From Shimia aestuarii (GTDB taxonomy: Bacteria; Pseudomonadota; Alphaproteobacteria; Rhodobacterales; Rhodobacteraceae), in assembly GCF_022814865.1 (NCBI RefSeq), contig NZ_JAKVRD010000017.1, positions 20,015 through 84,014 on the forward strand: a stretch of DNA of 64,000 nt, given 5' to 3'. Both the position numbers and the translations under genes were made by a program. Positions 32,100 through 41,511 of this stretch are shown here, in pieces. The stretch's first letter is position 1, and each line of letters opens with the position of its first letter. The notes under the pieces were generated by a model. It did not search any database, had not been told where the DNA came from, and was given only the letters and a program-made list of their open reading frames with translations.

Positions 32100-34447
32100 T
32101 GGACCTGACCCCGCTCGGTCTCGCCATCCACGTCTGTCGCGCGGTGTTTTTCGTATTCGGTGTCGGCAAGATCATCGACCACCTGGCGCAAGGCCTCCGT
32201 GTTGGCCGTCGCGGCATCGGATTGCAGATAGACCTTGGCGACATAGAGCCGGTCGAGGCGGTCCTCGAGAACCTTCTCCAGCGCATCGGCATCGCCGGAT
32301 GTGAGCCTCTCAAGTTGACGGTCATCCAGCACCCGCGCGATCTCGCCCCGGAAAGCGTCCCGCTCCGCCTCGGTCTCGAAGGGCGCGGACAACTCCCCCG
32401 CCCGCTCATGGTCCAGAACACGCGCAATCTCGTCTGCAAGGCGGTCGGCACGGTCAGACTGCGGCGCAGTTTCACCGCGGGCTGCGAGGAGTGCGTCGCG
32501 CGTGCCAGACCCAAGCCCCCCGCGCAACTCGTTTTCGCGGCGGACCTGGTTGATGGCCTCCGTGTCGCGGATCTCGAAGACGGCCGCATAGGTCGCGCCA
32601 AGCCCGCGGGCGAGGTGGGACGGCATGTCCGGATAGCGCTCCCTGAATTCATCCGTGACAGCATCTGCAACGGGCGTGCGGACGTCGCGTCCCTCCATGA
32701 TGCGGTCGACCTCGCGGGTGATCTCGCTGGCGCGGGCCGCATCGGTGATGGTCTCCCTGTAGGGCTCAGACCGGTCGATCACATCGCCGGGACGTGCGAG
32801 CAAGTCCGGGTGTGCTGCGAGATACGCGCGCTGCTCCGTCTCGATCCGGCGCTCCGCCCGGGAGACCACCTCCCAATCCCGGTCCTCGATCTGCTGCGCT
32901 GTCAGGCCGTCTGCGCGCATCTCCATACGGATTGTCCCTTCCATCGCCCGGACTGCGTCCCGGTGATAATGGAACCGCTCGCTGTCCGCTTCCGCTTCCA
33001 TGACACCATCCCGGCGCAGCACCTTCTCCTGTTCCAGCATCGTGCCAAGCTCGACATGCACATCGTTGAGAATGTCGCGCGCCTGTTCCAGATCGGCGCG
33101 GCGCTCGAGGTTGAGATCCCGCGCTTCGGCCACTTTGGAGAGATCATTGGCGATCCATTGATGCTCGAGCGCTGCATTTGAGGCGCCCGTCTCGATCCGG
33201 GCCACCACTTCCGATGTGTTGATCCCGGTGCCCCGTAGTGCCGCGTCAATGCGCGATCTCAGGTCGGGCTCGGCCAGTCGCTCGCGCTGGCTGGCGTCAA
33301 TATTGGCTTCGGAATAGATACCGCCCTCCGAGGGGGTCTCTGACAGCGTGGATGATCGCAAACCGAGAGGCTGCATGTGCTGGACCTGCGTCTGGATCTC
33401 GATGAGACGTTTTTCCAGCACGGGACGTTCCGCGTCAGACTTCTCGGCGATCATGCCCTGCACCCGCGCGAGCTTTTCCGCATAGAGGCTTCTCAGATCC
33501 TCAAAACTTTGATCCTCGGCCATATACACATCTCCTGTTCGGTCCACCTGCCCGCCATGCGCCAGCACCTCACCCGCGCGGAAGAGGGCCGCGGCGATGT
33601 CTTCGCGGGCCCCGCGGACCTCGGAGGTCTCCCGGGAGGCCTCCACGGCAAGCGAATGGTAGACGGTTCTGGTGTTGGCGATCTCCGCCAGCGTCCGGGT
33701 CAAGTCGGTCCCCACGCGTTCCCGCTCGCGGGGCGCGCGACCCTCTTCTTTCGCCGCATAAACCTCGCGGGTAGGGGCTGGGTAATGCACAACCCCGCGA
33801 TCGACCCGGCGCGTGGCCTCCAGGCGCACGCCGTACTTCTCCGCCTCCTCGACCATGGCGAGGCGGAAGTCGTCATAGTTGAAGCGGTGGTTGCGCCCCA
33901 GAAAGAAGAACTCGCCTTCCTGCGAGCGGCGGTTCAGCACCAGATGCGCATGCGGGTGATCGCGGTCCTCATGCACCGCGATGATGTAGTCGAAATGCCC
34001 CTTATCAGTCTGGAAGAACCGCTCGGCCACATCCGTCGCGATGTCGCGCACATCCTCCCCACGCGTGCCGATGGGGAAGGACATGAGCATATGGGTGGTC
34101 TGCCCAAGCTTCGGCTTGAAGCCCGCATCCCACCGCTTGGCAAAGCGCTCGGTCAGATCCTTGATGTCACCCGCCTCGAGCTTCGCCTTGCCATCCAGAA
34201 ACCCGCTCGAGTCCACGATATGGGTGGACTTGGTGGTGAGGTAATCGAGCTGGTTTGCGAGCTGCGATTTGGTATGTGTGCCCCCGCCCCGGATCGCCTT
34301 GAAGACTGCTGGCCGATGCCCTGCTGCCGCGCGGGTAAGCTGGGTCTGCTTGGCCACATGCAGCCCTTGCATCGAGCCCCGAACGCGGCTCCAGCCATCC
34401 CGAAAGACCTCGCCCGTGACGGCATGGACGGCATCATTCAGCCGCAT
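32096..34447 (-). CDS. MOBP-type relaxase (VirD2/MobA-like)
   Basis: A 783-residue relaxase that nicks oriT and pilots the strand into the recipient. The N-terminal domain holds the candidate catalytic Tyr69 (NQLDYLT) and the histidine triad motif HEDRDHPHAH at 159-168, typical of the MOBP group. A long C-terminal part (about 300-783) is helical and highly charged. It probably interacts with VirD4 and the channel. The ATG at 34447 is preferred over a TTG at 34453; both overlap the mobC end. Confidence 0.93.
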   Translation of the reverse strand: MRLNDAVHAVTGEVFRDGWSRVRGSMQGLHVAKQTQLTRAAAGHRPAVFKAIRGGGTHTKSQLANQLDYLTTKSTHIVDSSGFLDGKAKLEAGDIKDLTERFAKRWDAGFKPKLGQTTHMLMSFPIGTRGEDVRDIATDVAERFFQTDKGHFDYIIAVHEDRDHPHAHLVLNRRSQEGEFFFLGRNHRFNYDDFRLAMVEEAEKYGVRLEATRRVDRGVVHYPAPTREVYAAKEEGRAPRERERVGTDLTRTLAEIANTRTVYHSLAVEASRETSEVRGAREDIAAALFRAGEVLAHGGQVDRTGDVYMAEDQSFEDLRSLYAEKLARVQGMIAEKSDAERPVLEKRLIEIQTQVQHMQPLGLRSSTLSETPSEGGIYSEANIDASQRERLAEPDLRSRIDAALRGTGINTSEVVARIETGASNAALEHQWIANDLSKVAEARDLNLERRADLEQARDILNDVHVELGTMLEQEKVLRRDGVMEAEADSERFHYHRDAVRAMEGTIRMEMRADGLTAQQIEDRDWEVVSRAERRIETEQRAYLAAHPDLLARPGDVIDRSEPYRETITDAARASEITREVDRIMEGRDVRTPVADAVTDEFRERYPDMPSHLARGLGATYAAVFEIRDTEAINQVRRENELRGGLGSGTRDALLAARGETAPQSDRADRLADEIARVLDHERAGELSAPFETEAERDAFRGEIARVLDDRQLERLTSGDADALEKVLEDRLDRLYVAKVYLQSDAATANTEALRQVVDDLADTEYEKHRATDVDGETERGQVH

Positions 34448-35015
34448 GGGCAAACTCCCTCAGCGCGACCGTGGCCTCCAGCTGCATCGCGTCCCGACGA
34501 CGGCGCAGAAGCAGATCGATCTCGTCAGCAGAATCCAGGATGAACCGCGCCAGCCCGCGCATCTGCGCGAGGCGCAATTCGGTGAGCTCCGAGCCGGCCC
34601 CCTGCCCTTGCCGATTGGCCTGCGTCATCTGCTTGGCAATCTGCGCGACCCCATTGCCGACCTCGTGCAGCGAGGCGCGGTAGCGCGCCATCTCTGCTGC
34701 CATCTGCGCGTCCGGGACAAACACGCCGCCTGCCGCCTGAATGAGCCGCCGCAGCCCCTCGGCCCGGCTCTCGATCCCGGCTTCGGCCAACACCTCGTCG
34801 AGCGCCGCAAGCTCCGCAGCCGTAACCTTCACACTTACCGCTAAGACCGGGATGGCTGCATCCGTCTGGCGCTCGGCATCAGCTTTGAGCGTGTACTGAA
34901 TCGCCCGCACCGACACGCCAAACCGTTCCGCCAGCACTGAAGTGGAAATGCCTTCCGCAGCTTCGCGAACGATCTCCAGGCGGTCCGCATCTGTGAGACG
35001 TTTTGAGCGCGACAT
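34434..35015 (-). CDS. mobC: MobC-like mobilisation protein with N-terminal HTH
   Basis: A 193-residue protein. Residues about 8-45 form a helix-turn-helix (DADRLEIVREAAEG, SVLAERFGVSVRAIQYTL). The middle has a ribbon-helix-helix-like region (VSVKVTAAELAALDEVLAEAG), and the C-terminal half resembles MobC. It should bind oriT near the nic site and help the relaxase. It is the first gene of the mobC-relaxase-virD4 operon, downstream of two copies of the AT-rich motif. Confidence 0.82.
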   Translation of the reverse strand: MSRSKRLTDADRLEIVREAAEGISTSVLAERFGVSVRAIQYTLKADAERQTDAAIPVLAVSVKVTAAELAALDEVLAEAGIESRAEGLRRLIQAAGGVFVPDAQMAAEMARYRASLHEVGNGVAQIAKQMTQANRQGQGAGSELTELRLAQMRGLARFILDSADEIDLLLRRRRDAMQLEATVALREFAHAAE

Positions 35016-35071
35016 GCGAAGAAAGACCCCCTATTTCCTGCCACCTTCCACCAAGGCTGCCCCTACCTTAC

Positions 35072-35105
35072 GATAATATACTAAACTGTCAATTATATAC
35101 TTACG
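35072..35105. promoter_or_regulatory. AT-rich conjugation promoter motif, tandem copies upstream of mobC
   Basis: GATAATATACTAAA (35072-35085) and ATTATATACTTACG (35092-35105) are related copies 19 bp apart, within 60-90 bp of the mobC start. Both match the core ATNATATACT found upstream of the T4SS operon. The AT-rich stretch contrasts with the GC-rich flanks. Confidence 0.6.
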
Positions 35106-35485
35106 TCGCATTCAGGCTCAGGCAGCCTTGGTGTCCGCTTCGCGCCGCGGCCCGCAGGGACGCGGCTCTGCCGCCCTCACCATCGGGCGACCCACCTGTC
35201 CTAGGGGTCCCCTTCCCCAGCACCGCCCGAGGGTCTGGCCGAACGCCAAGTGTTCGGACGGAACCGCGGGCGGGCGCAAACCCCACCGACAGGGCGGACA
35301 GGCAGGGTCAAGGCGGGTCAGATTTGGCTTGCCAAATCTCTGCCGCAAAAACCGGGAGGCCCTGGCCGATAGGTTTTTGTGGATGGCCCCCTTGAGGCTG
35401 ACTGGCCGGTCTGTCGCGGCCTGATCATTCCGGGGGGAGTGCGTCCGTTGAACGCGCAGGGACCGGCATCCCTGGAACAGGGATC
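35106..35485. other. Gene-poor region upstream of mobC, oriT candidate
   Basis: No convincing gene is seen. It is very GC-rich and contains a perfect 9-bp-arm repeat, AGATTTGGC-TT-GCCAAATCT (35320-35339), and CCGAAC-GCCAAGT-GTTCGG (35239-35257). An inverted repeat beside a relaxase operon is the expected layout of oriT. A nic site could not be identified by eye. Confidence 0.35.
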
Positions 35486-35516
35486 GGGCCGCCCCAAGAT
35501 CGTCCTGGGGCGGCCC
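35486..35516 (-). terminator. Strong GC-rich hairpin after the 68-residue gene
   Basis: GGGCCGCCCCA-AGATCGTCC-TGGGGCGGCCC is a perfect repeat with 11-bp arms, 17 bp past the stop of the leftward gene at 35533. There is no long T-run, so it may be a strong but not classical terminator. Confidence 0.6.
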
Positions 35517-35532
35517 ATCCTCGTCAGAGGAT

Positions 35533-35739
35533 TTATTCCTGCGGTTCCTTCGAACTCGGCGGGAACATCACCAGCTCCGAGACCGCGACCGGGAAGTCGA
35601 GCTTGAGGCTGAAGAACTCCGAGCCGTCCCCGTTGCGGGTGTTGCGGAACATCGCGCCGACGCGCTGAAAACGGGTGCGCTCCTGGCCATCGGTATCGGT
35701 GAACTTGACGGGGACGGTGGCGACGTAGTGGTTGGTCAT
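35533..35739 (-). CDS. Small plasmid protein of unknown function
   Basis: A 68-residue protein with an AAGGAG site eight bases before the ATG. It looks like a compact beta-rich fold (HYVATVPVKFTDTDGQE, FFSLKLDFPVAVSELVMFP). Its strand pattern is loosely like the DUF736 proteins found on these plasmids. It is followed by a strong hairpin, so it forms its own transcription unit. No assigned function. Confidence 0.72.
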   Translation of the reverse strand: MTNHYVATVPVKFTDTDGQERTRFQRVGAMFRNTRNGDGSEFFSLKLDFPVAVSELVMFPPSSKEPQE

Positions 35740-36278
35740 TTGGGTATCTCCTTGTTGCGATGGGGATCACCCGGCACGGGGGCAAGAGGCCCGGTCGCAA
35801 GCGCAAATGCGGAGGGTCCGCGGCTCCGCCGTGGAAGCCGTATTTGTGCTTGCCGAAGCGTGAGCTGAGGGCACGAACGGGCCGACCCCGTGCGATCCAC
35901 ATCTATGAGCAGAAAGGAGTGATCCGGATGACCCTTGCCATCACGCAGCCGCCACCATCCGCGTCCGCGTCCCACCGAGCCTGGCCGGGGTGCTGACGGA
36001 GCCCGCCCGCGTGGATGCGATGTTCCGAAACACGCCCCGAGGAACGTGCAGGTGTTCAGCTTCATATGCGACGTCTCGACCCCTCGCGTCTTGCGATGCT
36101 GACGATGTGCGTGAGGTGCGCACCATCCCCAGCCCGCACCGATGCGGATGGGCCGCACTCTGACGGACCGGGTAGAGGGATGGCAGTGCCGGCCGCCGCA
36201 GACTGCCGATCACGCATGACCGATCGCACGCGCCATGAGACATGACGAAAGGGCCGCGCCAAGCGCGACCCCCTCTCT
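35740..36278. other. 539-bp spacer without a supported gene
   Basis: High-GC sequence between two leftward genes. Open frames here have skewed Arg/Pro/Ser composition and no ribosome binding sites. One exception is a 22-codon frame at about 35929 (MTLAITQPPPS) with a good AGGAG on the plus strand, too short to call. It may be a remnant or regulatory region. Confidence 0.4.
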
Positions 36279-37208
36279 TCAATCCTGCGACGCCTTCTTC
36301 GCCGGGTCAGCAACCCGCATGACCGTCAAGCCTTTCGCTTCCGCCTTCTGCCCGAGGTTCAGCGCGACCCCGTTGCCGCCGAAGAGAACAACCCCCGTCG
36401 CCGCGAACTTGTCGTCCAGCATTTCGTCGTTGCACTTGAACGGTGCCGCCCGCCCATGCGCGGACCAGCGAGGATCGAAGCGCGCCTGCGCGACCCCGCG
36501 TGCCCGGGCCCACCGAGCCGCAATCATCTCTGCCCCGTGCTTGCCACCCTTGTGGCAGAGGAAGATCTCCTGGTTGCGGTTCTGCTTGATCCGTTCGCGA
36601 ACCTTGTCGAGCGTGTTGAAGATCACATCGACATCTGCCCAGTCGGTGGCTCCTGAGACGATCAGGGGAACCCCCTCGACTTTCGACTTCTCGGCGGTTT
36701 CACGGTCGTGCTGCTCCAGGAGCTGCCGCGCCTCGAAGACCGCCCCGGTCTCCTGCGCCCGGACGCTTGCGCGCGACCCGGCTGCCGGGATGAAGGCGTG
36801 GCCCGTTTCGACCTCGTAGCATTCCGCCGCTGCCTCGCTCATCACCTCGATGGCGCTCACAATCTCGCGCAGCTGCAGAAAGCGCGCCTGCGCCTCTTCG
36901 AGCGCGGTCTCGGCGATTTCCGATCCGTCGTGGGATTTTGCCAGCGCGCCGATCTTGTCGGCGGTGCGGTCGACCTCCTTGCCAAGCGCCACCTTGCGGC
37001 GCTGCAGGATCGTGGCGAGCCCATGGGCCAGCGGTTCGATTTCCGCTTCAAGCCTGGTCCCGCGCAACTGCCCGAGCAAAGCCTCGAAGCTCTCGCGGAT
37101 GATGTGGTCGGTCAGGATGTGATCTTCCGGGATCGGCAGCTGCGCGTCCTTCTCGGTCAGCCCGAAAAGTTCGATCGTCTCGTAGGTGTTTGCAGTGTCG
37201 TAAGCCAT
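36279..37208 (-). CDS. DUF2493 (SLOG-like) plasmid protein
   Basis: A 309-residue protein. The C-terminal half carries a DUF2493 domain of the SLOG/Rossmann type: VPLIVSGATDWADVDVIFNTLDKV, then IFLCHKGGKHGAEMIAARWARARG and the end segment VVLFGGNGVALNLGQKA. The N-terminal half is helical and charged. SLOG domains bind nucleotide-type ligands. The function of this plasmid family is not known. The start at 37208 (MAYDTANTYETIELFG) is preferred over an upstream in-frame ATG whose extension looks non-coding. Confidence 0.82.
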   Translation of the reverse strand: MAYDTANTYETIELFGLTEKDAQLPIPEDHILTDHIIRESFEALLGQLRGTRLEAEIEPLAHGLATILQRRKVALGKEVDRTADKIGALAKSHDGSEIAETALEEAQARFLQLREIVSAIEVMSEAAAECYEVETGHAFIPAAGSRASVRAQETGAVFEARQLLEQHDRETAEKSKVEGVPLIVSGATDWADVDVIFNTLDKVRERIKQNRNQEIFLCHKGGKHGAEMIAARWARARGVAQARFDPRWSAHGRAAPFKCNDEMLDDKFAATGVVLFGGNGVALNLGQKAEAKGLTVMRVADPAKKASQD

Positions 37209-37891
37209 GTCTGGTCTCCAGTGTTCGGTTGAGGAGCCACCACGTGAGTGTGGGGGCATGGCCGAATGCCTGGTTTCCGAATCTGCCCGGGTCAGGGACG
37301 GCGCAGCCGCCGGCTTGCCGGGCGCAAAAGTTTTCCGCGCGCAACACCCGACACATGCGCGCGCTCACGCACGGGTTCACCCCAAGCCACCGGCCCCGCC
37401 CTCGCCGAAAAGTTTTGCGATCCTTGACGCGGGCTGATTTGGGGGCCATCCGGAGGATATGCTTCCACGCTCATGTGTGTGTGTTTTGACGGTAGGTTTG
37501 CCCGACCCGAGCAGGCAAACGGCCCGACCGGACGCGGGAGACGGATGGAGCGGCGGGATCGTTTTGCCCCGCAAAACAGACCAGAGCGCAATCCGGCGGA
37601 GCGGCCGGGGAGGGACGTGCTCGCGAGGCGGGCAAACCGGGGGCCTGGGTGCGACGCCGCGGTGAGGCCGCATGGCCGAATGCGCGACGGACCGAAGGGC
37701 CGTTCTCCCCTGCGACACGCGAAGCCGAGCGGGGGAGGCCGCAAGGCAAGCATCCAAGTCGATGCTCGAGAGCACAAAACCGACACACTCTGCTTCCAAA
37801 CAGCGCAAATTGTCTGGTCTGCTGAGGAGTTCGAATGTAGAAAAGACCTTAGTATCATTGAAAATGATCATTCAGAAAGAGCAACTCGACC
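37209..37891. other. 683-bp spacer without a supported gene
   Basis: GC-rich intergenic region between the divergent DUF2493 and ietA genes. It contains the repeat GTTTGCC (37496-37502) / GGCAAAC (37514-37520) and an AT-richer stretch at about 37790-37890 that probably holds the ietA promoter. Open frames are Arg/Pro-rich and unconvincing. Confidence 0.4.
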
Positions 37892-38974
37892 TTGGCTTCC
37901 GCCCAACAACTCATCGGTCTCGTCAAGAGCCACGCAGAAGGGGACGCTGATCGTTTTTACGATCTGGCGATGCAACTCTCTGCGGCTGAAGAGCAGAAGG
38001 GACATACCCGTCTGGCTGAACAGTTGCGACAATGGGCCGAAGCGGGACAGAAGCCGCCTTCGAAGCGAACCCCTGCGATCACTCCTATCGCAACACCCCG
38101 CGGTGATCTGGCGGAGTTCCTTGCCGCGTCCTATCCGACCGAGCGCCTCGTCGATGTCATCTTGCCAGACAGGATTGAGAGCGAACTCGCGCATCTCGTT
38201 GTAGAGACACGAATGCGCGAAAAGCTCGAGGCGAAAGGGTTGAAGCCACGGCGGCGCGTTCTCCTCTCCGGTCCTCCCGGAACCGGCAAGACCCTGAGTG
38301 CTTCAGCGCTTGCCGGTGAGCTGCAGTACCCTCTCTTTTCGGTCATGCTCCACGGACTGATCACAAAATTCATGGGTGAAACAGCGCAGAAGCTGAAGAT
38401 GATATTCGATGCCGTCAAGACGACGCGCGGTATCTATCTCTTCGACGAAATCGACGCTTTGGCCGCGGCCCGGGGCGGTGAGAACGATGTCGGTGAGGCC
38501 CGGCGGGTTCTGAACTCGTTCCTGCAATTCCTGGATGAGGATACCGGGCCTTCGATCGTCATTGCCACTACAAACCTGCCGGGAATTCTTGACCGCGCTG
38601 TGCTGCGCCGCTTTGATCTTGTTTTGCCATATGTCATGCCCGATGGCCCTGCCATTCGGCAGGCGCTCGAACGCCGTTTGATCGGCTTCTCACTCGCTCG
38701 CATGGGATGGAAACGGGTTATAGACGTTGCCACAGGCCTCTCAACGGCCGATGTTGTGGCAGCGGCGGAAGATGCCGCTCGACGTGCTGTTCTGAATGAT
38801 ACCGACAAGATTGCGACACAGGATTTGCTTGATGCCCTCGAACGCCGACGGTCGCTCCAAGAACTAGGGACCGATGACAATGGCACGAGACCTTCGGCAC
38901 TTCCACCTTCGCAATCTCGGACAACCTCGCCCGTTCCAAGCAAAGGGCGGGGGCGGGTCCAAAAGACCAAGTGA
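37892..38974 (+). CDS. ietA: IetA-like AAA ATPase (antitoxin partner of subtilase)
   Basis: A 360-residue AAA+ ATPase. It has a helical N-terminus (1-60), Walker A GPPGTGKT at 127-134, Walker B IYLFDEIDAL with Asp185/Glu186, sensor 1 (VIATTNLPG) and an arginine-finger region (AVLRRFD). The C-terminal lid is followed by a low-complexity tail. Paired AAA ATPase and subtilisin-like genes form the ietA-ietS module of an Agrobacterium Ti plasmid, which stabilises the plasmid. Related pairs are listed as anti-phage systems. It starts at TTG (37892) and overlaps ietS by about 100 bases in another frame. Confidence 0.85.
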   Translation: MASAQQLIGLVKSHAEGDADRFYDLAMQLSAAEEQKGHTRLAEQLRQWAEAGQKPPSKRTPAITPIATPRGDLAEFLAASYPTERLVDVILPDRIESELAHLVVETRMREKLEAKGLKPRRRVLLSGPPGTGKTLSASALAGELQYPLFSVMLHGLITKFMGETAQKLKMIFDAVKTTRGIYLFDEIDALAAARGGENDVGEARRVLNSFLQFLDEDTGPSIVIATTNLPGILDRAVLRRFDLVLPYVMPDGPAIRQALERRLIGFSLARMGWKRVIDVATGLSTADVVAAAEDAARRAVLNDTDKIATQDLLDALERRRSLQELGTDDNGTRPSALPPSQSRTTSPVPSKGRGRVQKTK

Positions 38975-41345
38975 TGTCCCCAATCGCGCGGCGCACGCCC
39001 AAGCATTGCTTCAGGCCATCGACGCGCTGCCAGATATTCCAGCAGCCGAACTTCCCGGCGTCTATCTGGAAGTACGCTCGCGTATCGACGAGCGCCTGAA
39101 GAAAGGCAGCCTCGACGCTAGTGGCCTGACTCTCCTTCGCGTCGCCGAGACCCCTGATCCCGGTGGCACCGAAGAGCGCGCGACGGTGTTTGCGACAGCC
39201 AAGGGTATTGAAAAGCTGCGCAAGAAGGTCGAGCAGTTTCGGACGGAAGACACACCCGACCGGGAAAAGGATGGTGAATTCATCCCAGGCCGTCCGAAGA
39301 ACGCGGATCTGGTGCAGAGCGTCGCTGCCATCACGGAAGCGGGATTGCGTGCCCTCTGGCGCAGCCCTTCAGGCAAATTTCCAGCAGCGGATGTTGCGAC
39401 CATCTGGGAGGTTTGGCTCGAGCCTCAAATGACCGAAGGTTTCGTCGCGGCCGCACCAAACTATGGCGTTACCGTGGGAGCAGATCGGCTGGAGTTTCCC
39501 GAAGATATCGTTGTGATCGTAGAGGCCGATCGCAATCAGCTCGCCCAAGCCGTCCGCCGACTAGGCGGCGTGCGCGCCCTTGCTGCTCCCACCATCACAG
39601 CGGATTTCTTCGACGGCTTGCCGGTGGCAGAACAGGCGCAGTGGGTCGACGAACTCGCGGGTCGTACGACCTACACTGACAATCCCGATCCTAGCTACGT
39701 CACGCTTTTGGATACCGGTGTCAGTCGCGCGCATCCTCTCATTCAGCCGGCGCTCAGCGTGGATGACCGACATGCCGCCAACCCGGCCTGGGGGCTGGAG
39801 GATGTGAAGGGCCATGGCACGCAGATGGGAGGACTGGCGCTCTTTGGAGACCTGACGCCGAAACTGCACCAGGCGAATCCGGTTTCTGTCGTGAACCGTC
39901 TGGAATCCGTGAAGCTGCTGCCTGATGCAGGGATGAACCCGCATCATCTCCTCGGCGCGGTTACCAGGCAGGCGATCAATACAGTAGAACAGGTCGGCCC
40001 CCGGCGCCGGACCTTCACCATGACCACGACGACGGGTGAGGACACCCCGCATGACGGCGCGCCGACGTCCTGGTCGACGGAGGTCGATCAGCTCGCCGCC
40101 GGTGTTTCAGGTGAGGTGAAACAACAACGCTTGGTGCTTGTCTCCGCAGGGAATACCGACAACTTCACCTTTGGTGCCGGAAACTACCTGGACCGATGCG
40201 ATCACGAAGACAACGAAATCGAGTCGCCTGCCCAAGCGTGGAATGTTCTGTCTGTTGGGGCCTTTACAGAGAAGACCGTACTGCCAGACGGAGAGCCGGC
40301 CCAGGCGCTTGCACCATTCGGCGATCTATCGCCAGCTTCGAGAACTGCATCGTGGTCGTCCCATTGGCCGAACAAGCCGGACGTCGTCCTTGAGGGTGGA
40401 AACTGGGCGCTAAGTGCCATGCCACCGCCAATGCGGCATGGATGGTTATCGCTGCTTTCGACTCACCACAATTACCCAGTCCGATCCTTCACATTCACCT
40501 TCGATACCAGCGCGGCGACCGCGCTTGCCGCGAAGGATGTAACGGAACTCTGGTCGGACTATCCGACGCTTTGGCCCGAGACAGTGCGTGGTCTCTACGT
40601 GTCGTCAGCGCGGTGGACGCAGCAGATGCGTGCGCATCTGCCGGCCCAGCCAAACAAGGGTCACTTCACGCCCCTTTTTCAGCGCTATGGGTATGGTGTG
40701 CCGGACATGGCGCGTGCCCGCCGCAGCGCGTCGAACGCGCTGACCCTCATCGTGGAAGATACGATTACGCCGTACGGGATTTCAGAGAAGACCGGCGGTG
40801 ATGTCCACAATGAAATGAAGCTGTTCGCCCTTCCCTGGCCCGTTGAGGCTTTGCGCGCGCTCGGCAATGCCGATGTGACCTTGCGGGTGGCACTCAGTAG
40901 CTTTATCGCTCCGAACCCGTCCGAAGCCTCGCGCGGCGTTCGGTATCGCTACGCGTCCCACAACTTACGTTTCCAACTCAATCGCGCTGGCGAGAACGAA
41001 GCCCAATTTCTGGCCCGGATCAGCAAGGCGGCCGAACAGCCCGATGGTCCTGCAAGCGACGAAGATGATCTTTGGGACTTCGGTAGCAATCGGCGCCATG
41101 TCGGGTCGCTCCATATAGATCAGCTGACATGCAGGGCTTCAGATCTGGCGCGGCGCAACTTGCTGGCTGTTCACCCAGTCACCGGTTGGTGGAAGTCGAA
41201 AAAGCTTCTCGCTGAGAGTTTGCCTTCCGTACGCTACGCACTGATTGTGGAAATCGACGCAGCAGAGTTGGACACCGAGCTCTACGCCGAGGTTCAAGTT
41301 GCTGTTGACGCATTGATTGCCGCTCAAGCAGTTGTACAAGTCTGA
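38874..41345 (+). CDS. ietS: IetS-like subtilisin-family serine protease
   Basis: An 823-residue cytoplasmic S8-family protease without a signal peptide. The catalytic triad is Asp280 (LLDTGVSRAHP), His314 (GHGTQMGG) and Ser546 (TFDTSAATALAA); the usual G in GTS is D here. A long N-terminal domain (1-260) and a C-terminal domain (about 620-823) flank it. In the Ti-plasmid module this protein is the toxin and the AAA ATPase restrains it. The frame overlap with ietA suggests coupled translation. The G-to-D change next to Ser is unusual, but related family members carry variants here. Confidence 0.86.
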   Translation: MTMARDLRHFHLRNLGQPRPFQAKGGGGSKRPSDVPNRAAHAQALLQAIDALPDIPAAELPGVYLEVRSRIDERLKKGSLDASGLTLLRVAETPDPGGTEERATVFATAKGIEKLRKKVEQFRTEDTPDREKDGEFIPGRPKNADLVQSVAAITEAGLRALWRSPSGKFPAADVATIWEVWLEPQMTEGFVAAAPNYGVTVGADRLEFPEDIVVIVEADRNQLAQAVRRLGGVRALAAPTITADFFDGLPVAEQAQWVDELAGRTTYTDNPDPSYVTLLDTGVSRAHPLIQPALSVDDRHAANPAWGLEDVKGHGTQMGGLALFGDLTPKLHQANPVSVVNRLESVKLLPDAGMNPHHLLGAVTRQAINTVEQVGPRRRTFTMTTTTGEDTPHDGAPTSWSTEVDQLAAGVSGEVKQQRLVLVSAGNTDNFTFGAGNYLDRCDHEDNEIESPAQAWNVLSVGAFTEKTVLPDGEPAQALAPFGDLSPASRTASWSSHWPNKPDVVLEGGNWALSAMPPPMRHGWLSLLSTHHNYPVRSFTFTFDTSAATALAAKDVTELWSDYPTLWPETVRGLYVSSARWTQQMRAHLPAQPNKGHFTPLFQRYGYGVPDMARARRSASNALTLIVEDTITPYGISEKTGGDVHNEMKLFALPWPVEALRALGNADVTLRVALSSFIAPNPSEASRGVRYRYASHNLRFQLNRAGENEAQFLARISKAAEQPDGPASDEDDLWDFGSNRRHVGSLHIDQLTCRASDLARRNLLAVHPVTGWWKSKKLLAESLPSVRYALIVEIDAAELDTELYAEVQVAVDALIAAQAVVQV

Positions 41346-41450
41346 CTTTAATCGAAACTCCGCGCGGCACTTCCGATCTAGCAGTCTCATCTACACCGGA
41401 ACGCCATATGAAGTGGCAGTTCGATCGCTCTATTGAAGCAAGCACAGCAA

Positions 41451-41480
41451 AAGGGGAACCGTGAACCCACGGCTCCCCTT
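41451..41480 (-). terminator. Hairpin terminator of the DUF736 unit
   Basis: On the minus strand AAGGGGAGCCGTG pairs with CACGGTTCCCCTT around a GGTT-type loop, followed by TTTTGC. It lies 31 bp past the end of the leftward DUF736 gene, between it and the convergent ietS. Confidence 0.7.
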
Positions 41481-41511
41481 GCAGTTCAGATGTTCAAGCC
41501 TCGTACCAAGG

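Noticed and set aside
32099..33181. A 360-codon frame opposite the relaxase
   Set aside because: Antisense artefact of GC-rich codon usage; no domain and no start signal.
37190..37890. Several overlapping 60-240 codon frames between DUF2493 and ietA
   Set aside because: Compositionally biased (Pro/Arg/Gly), present in many frames at once, with no start signals; treated as non-coding.
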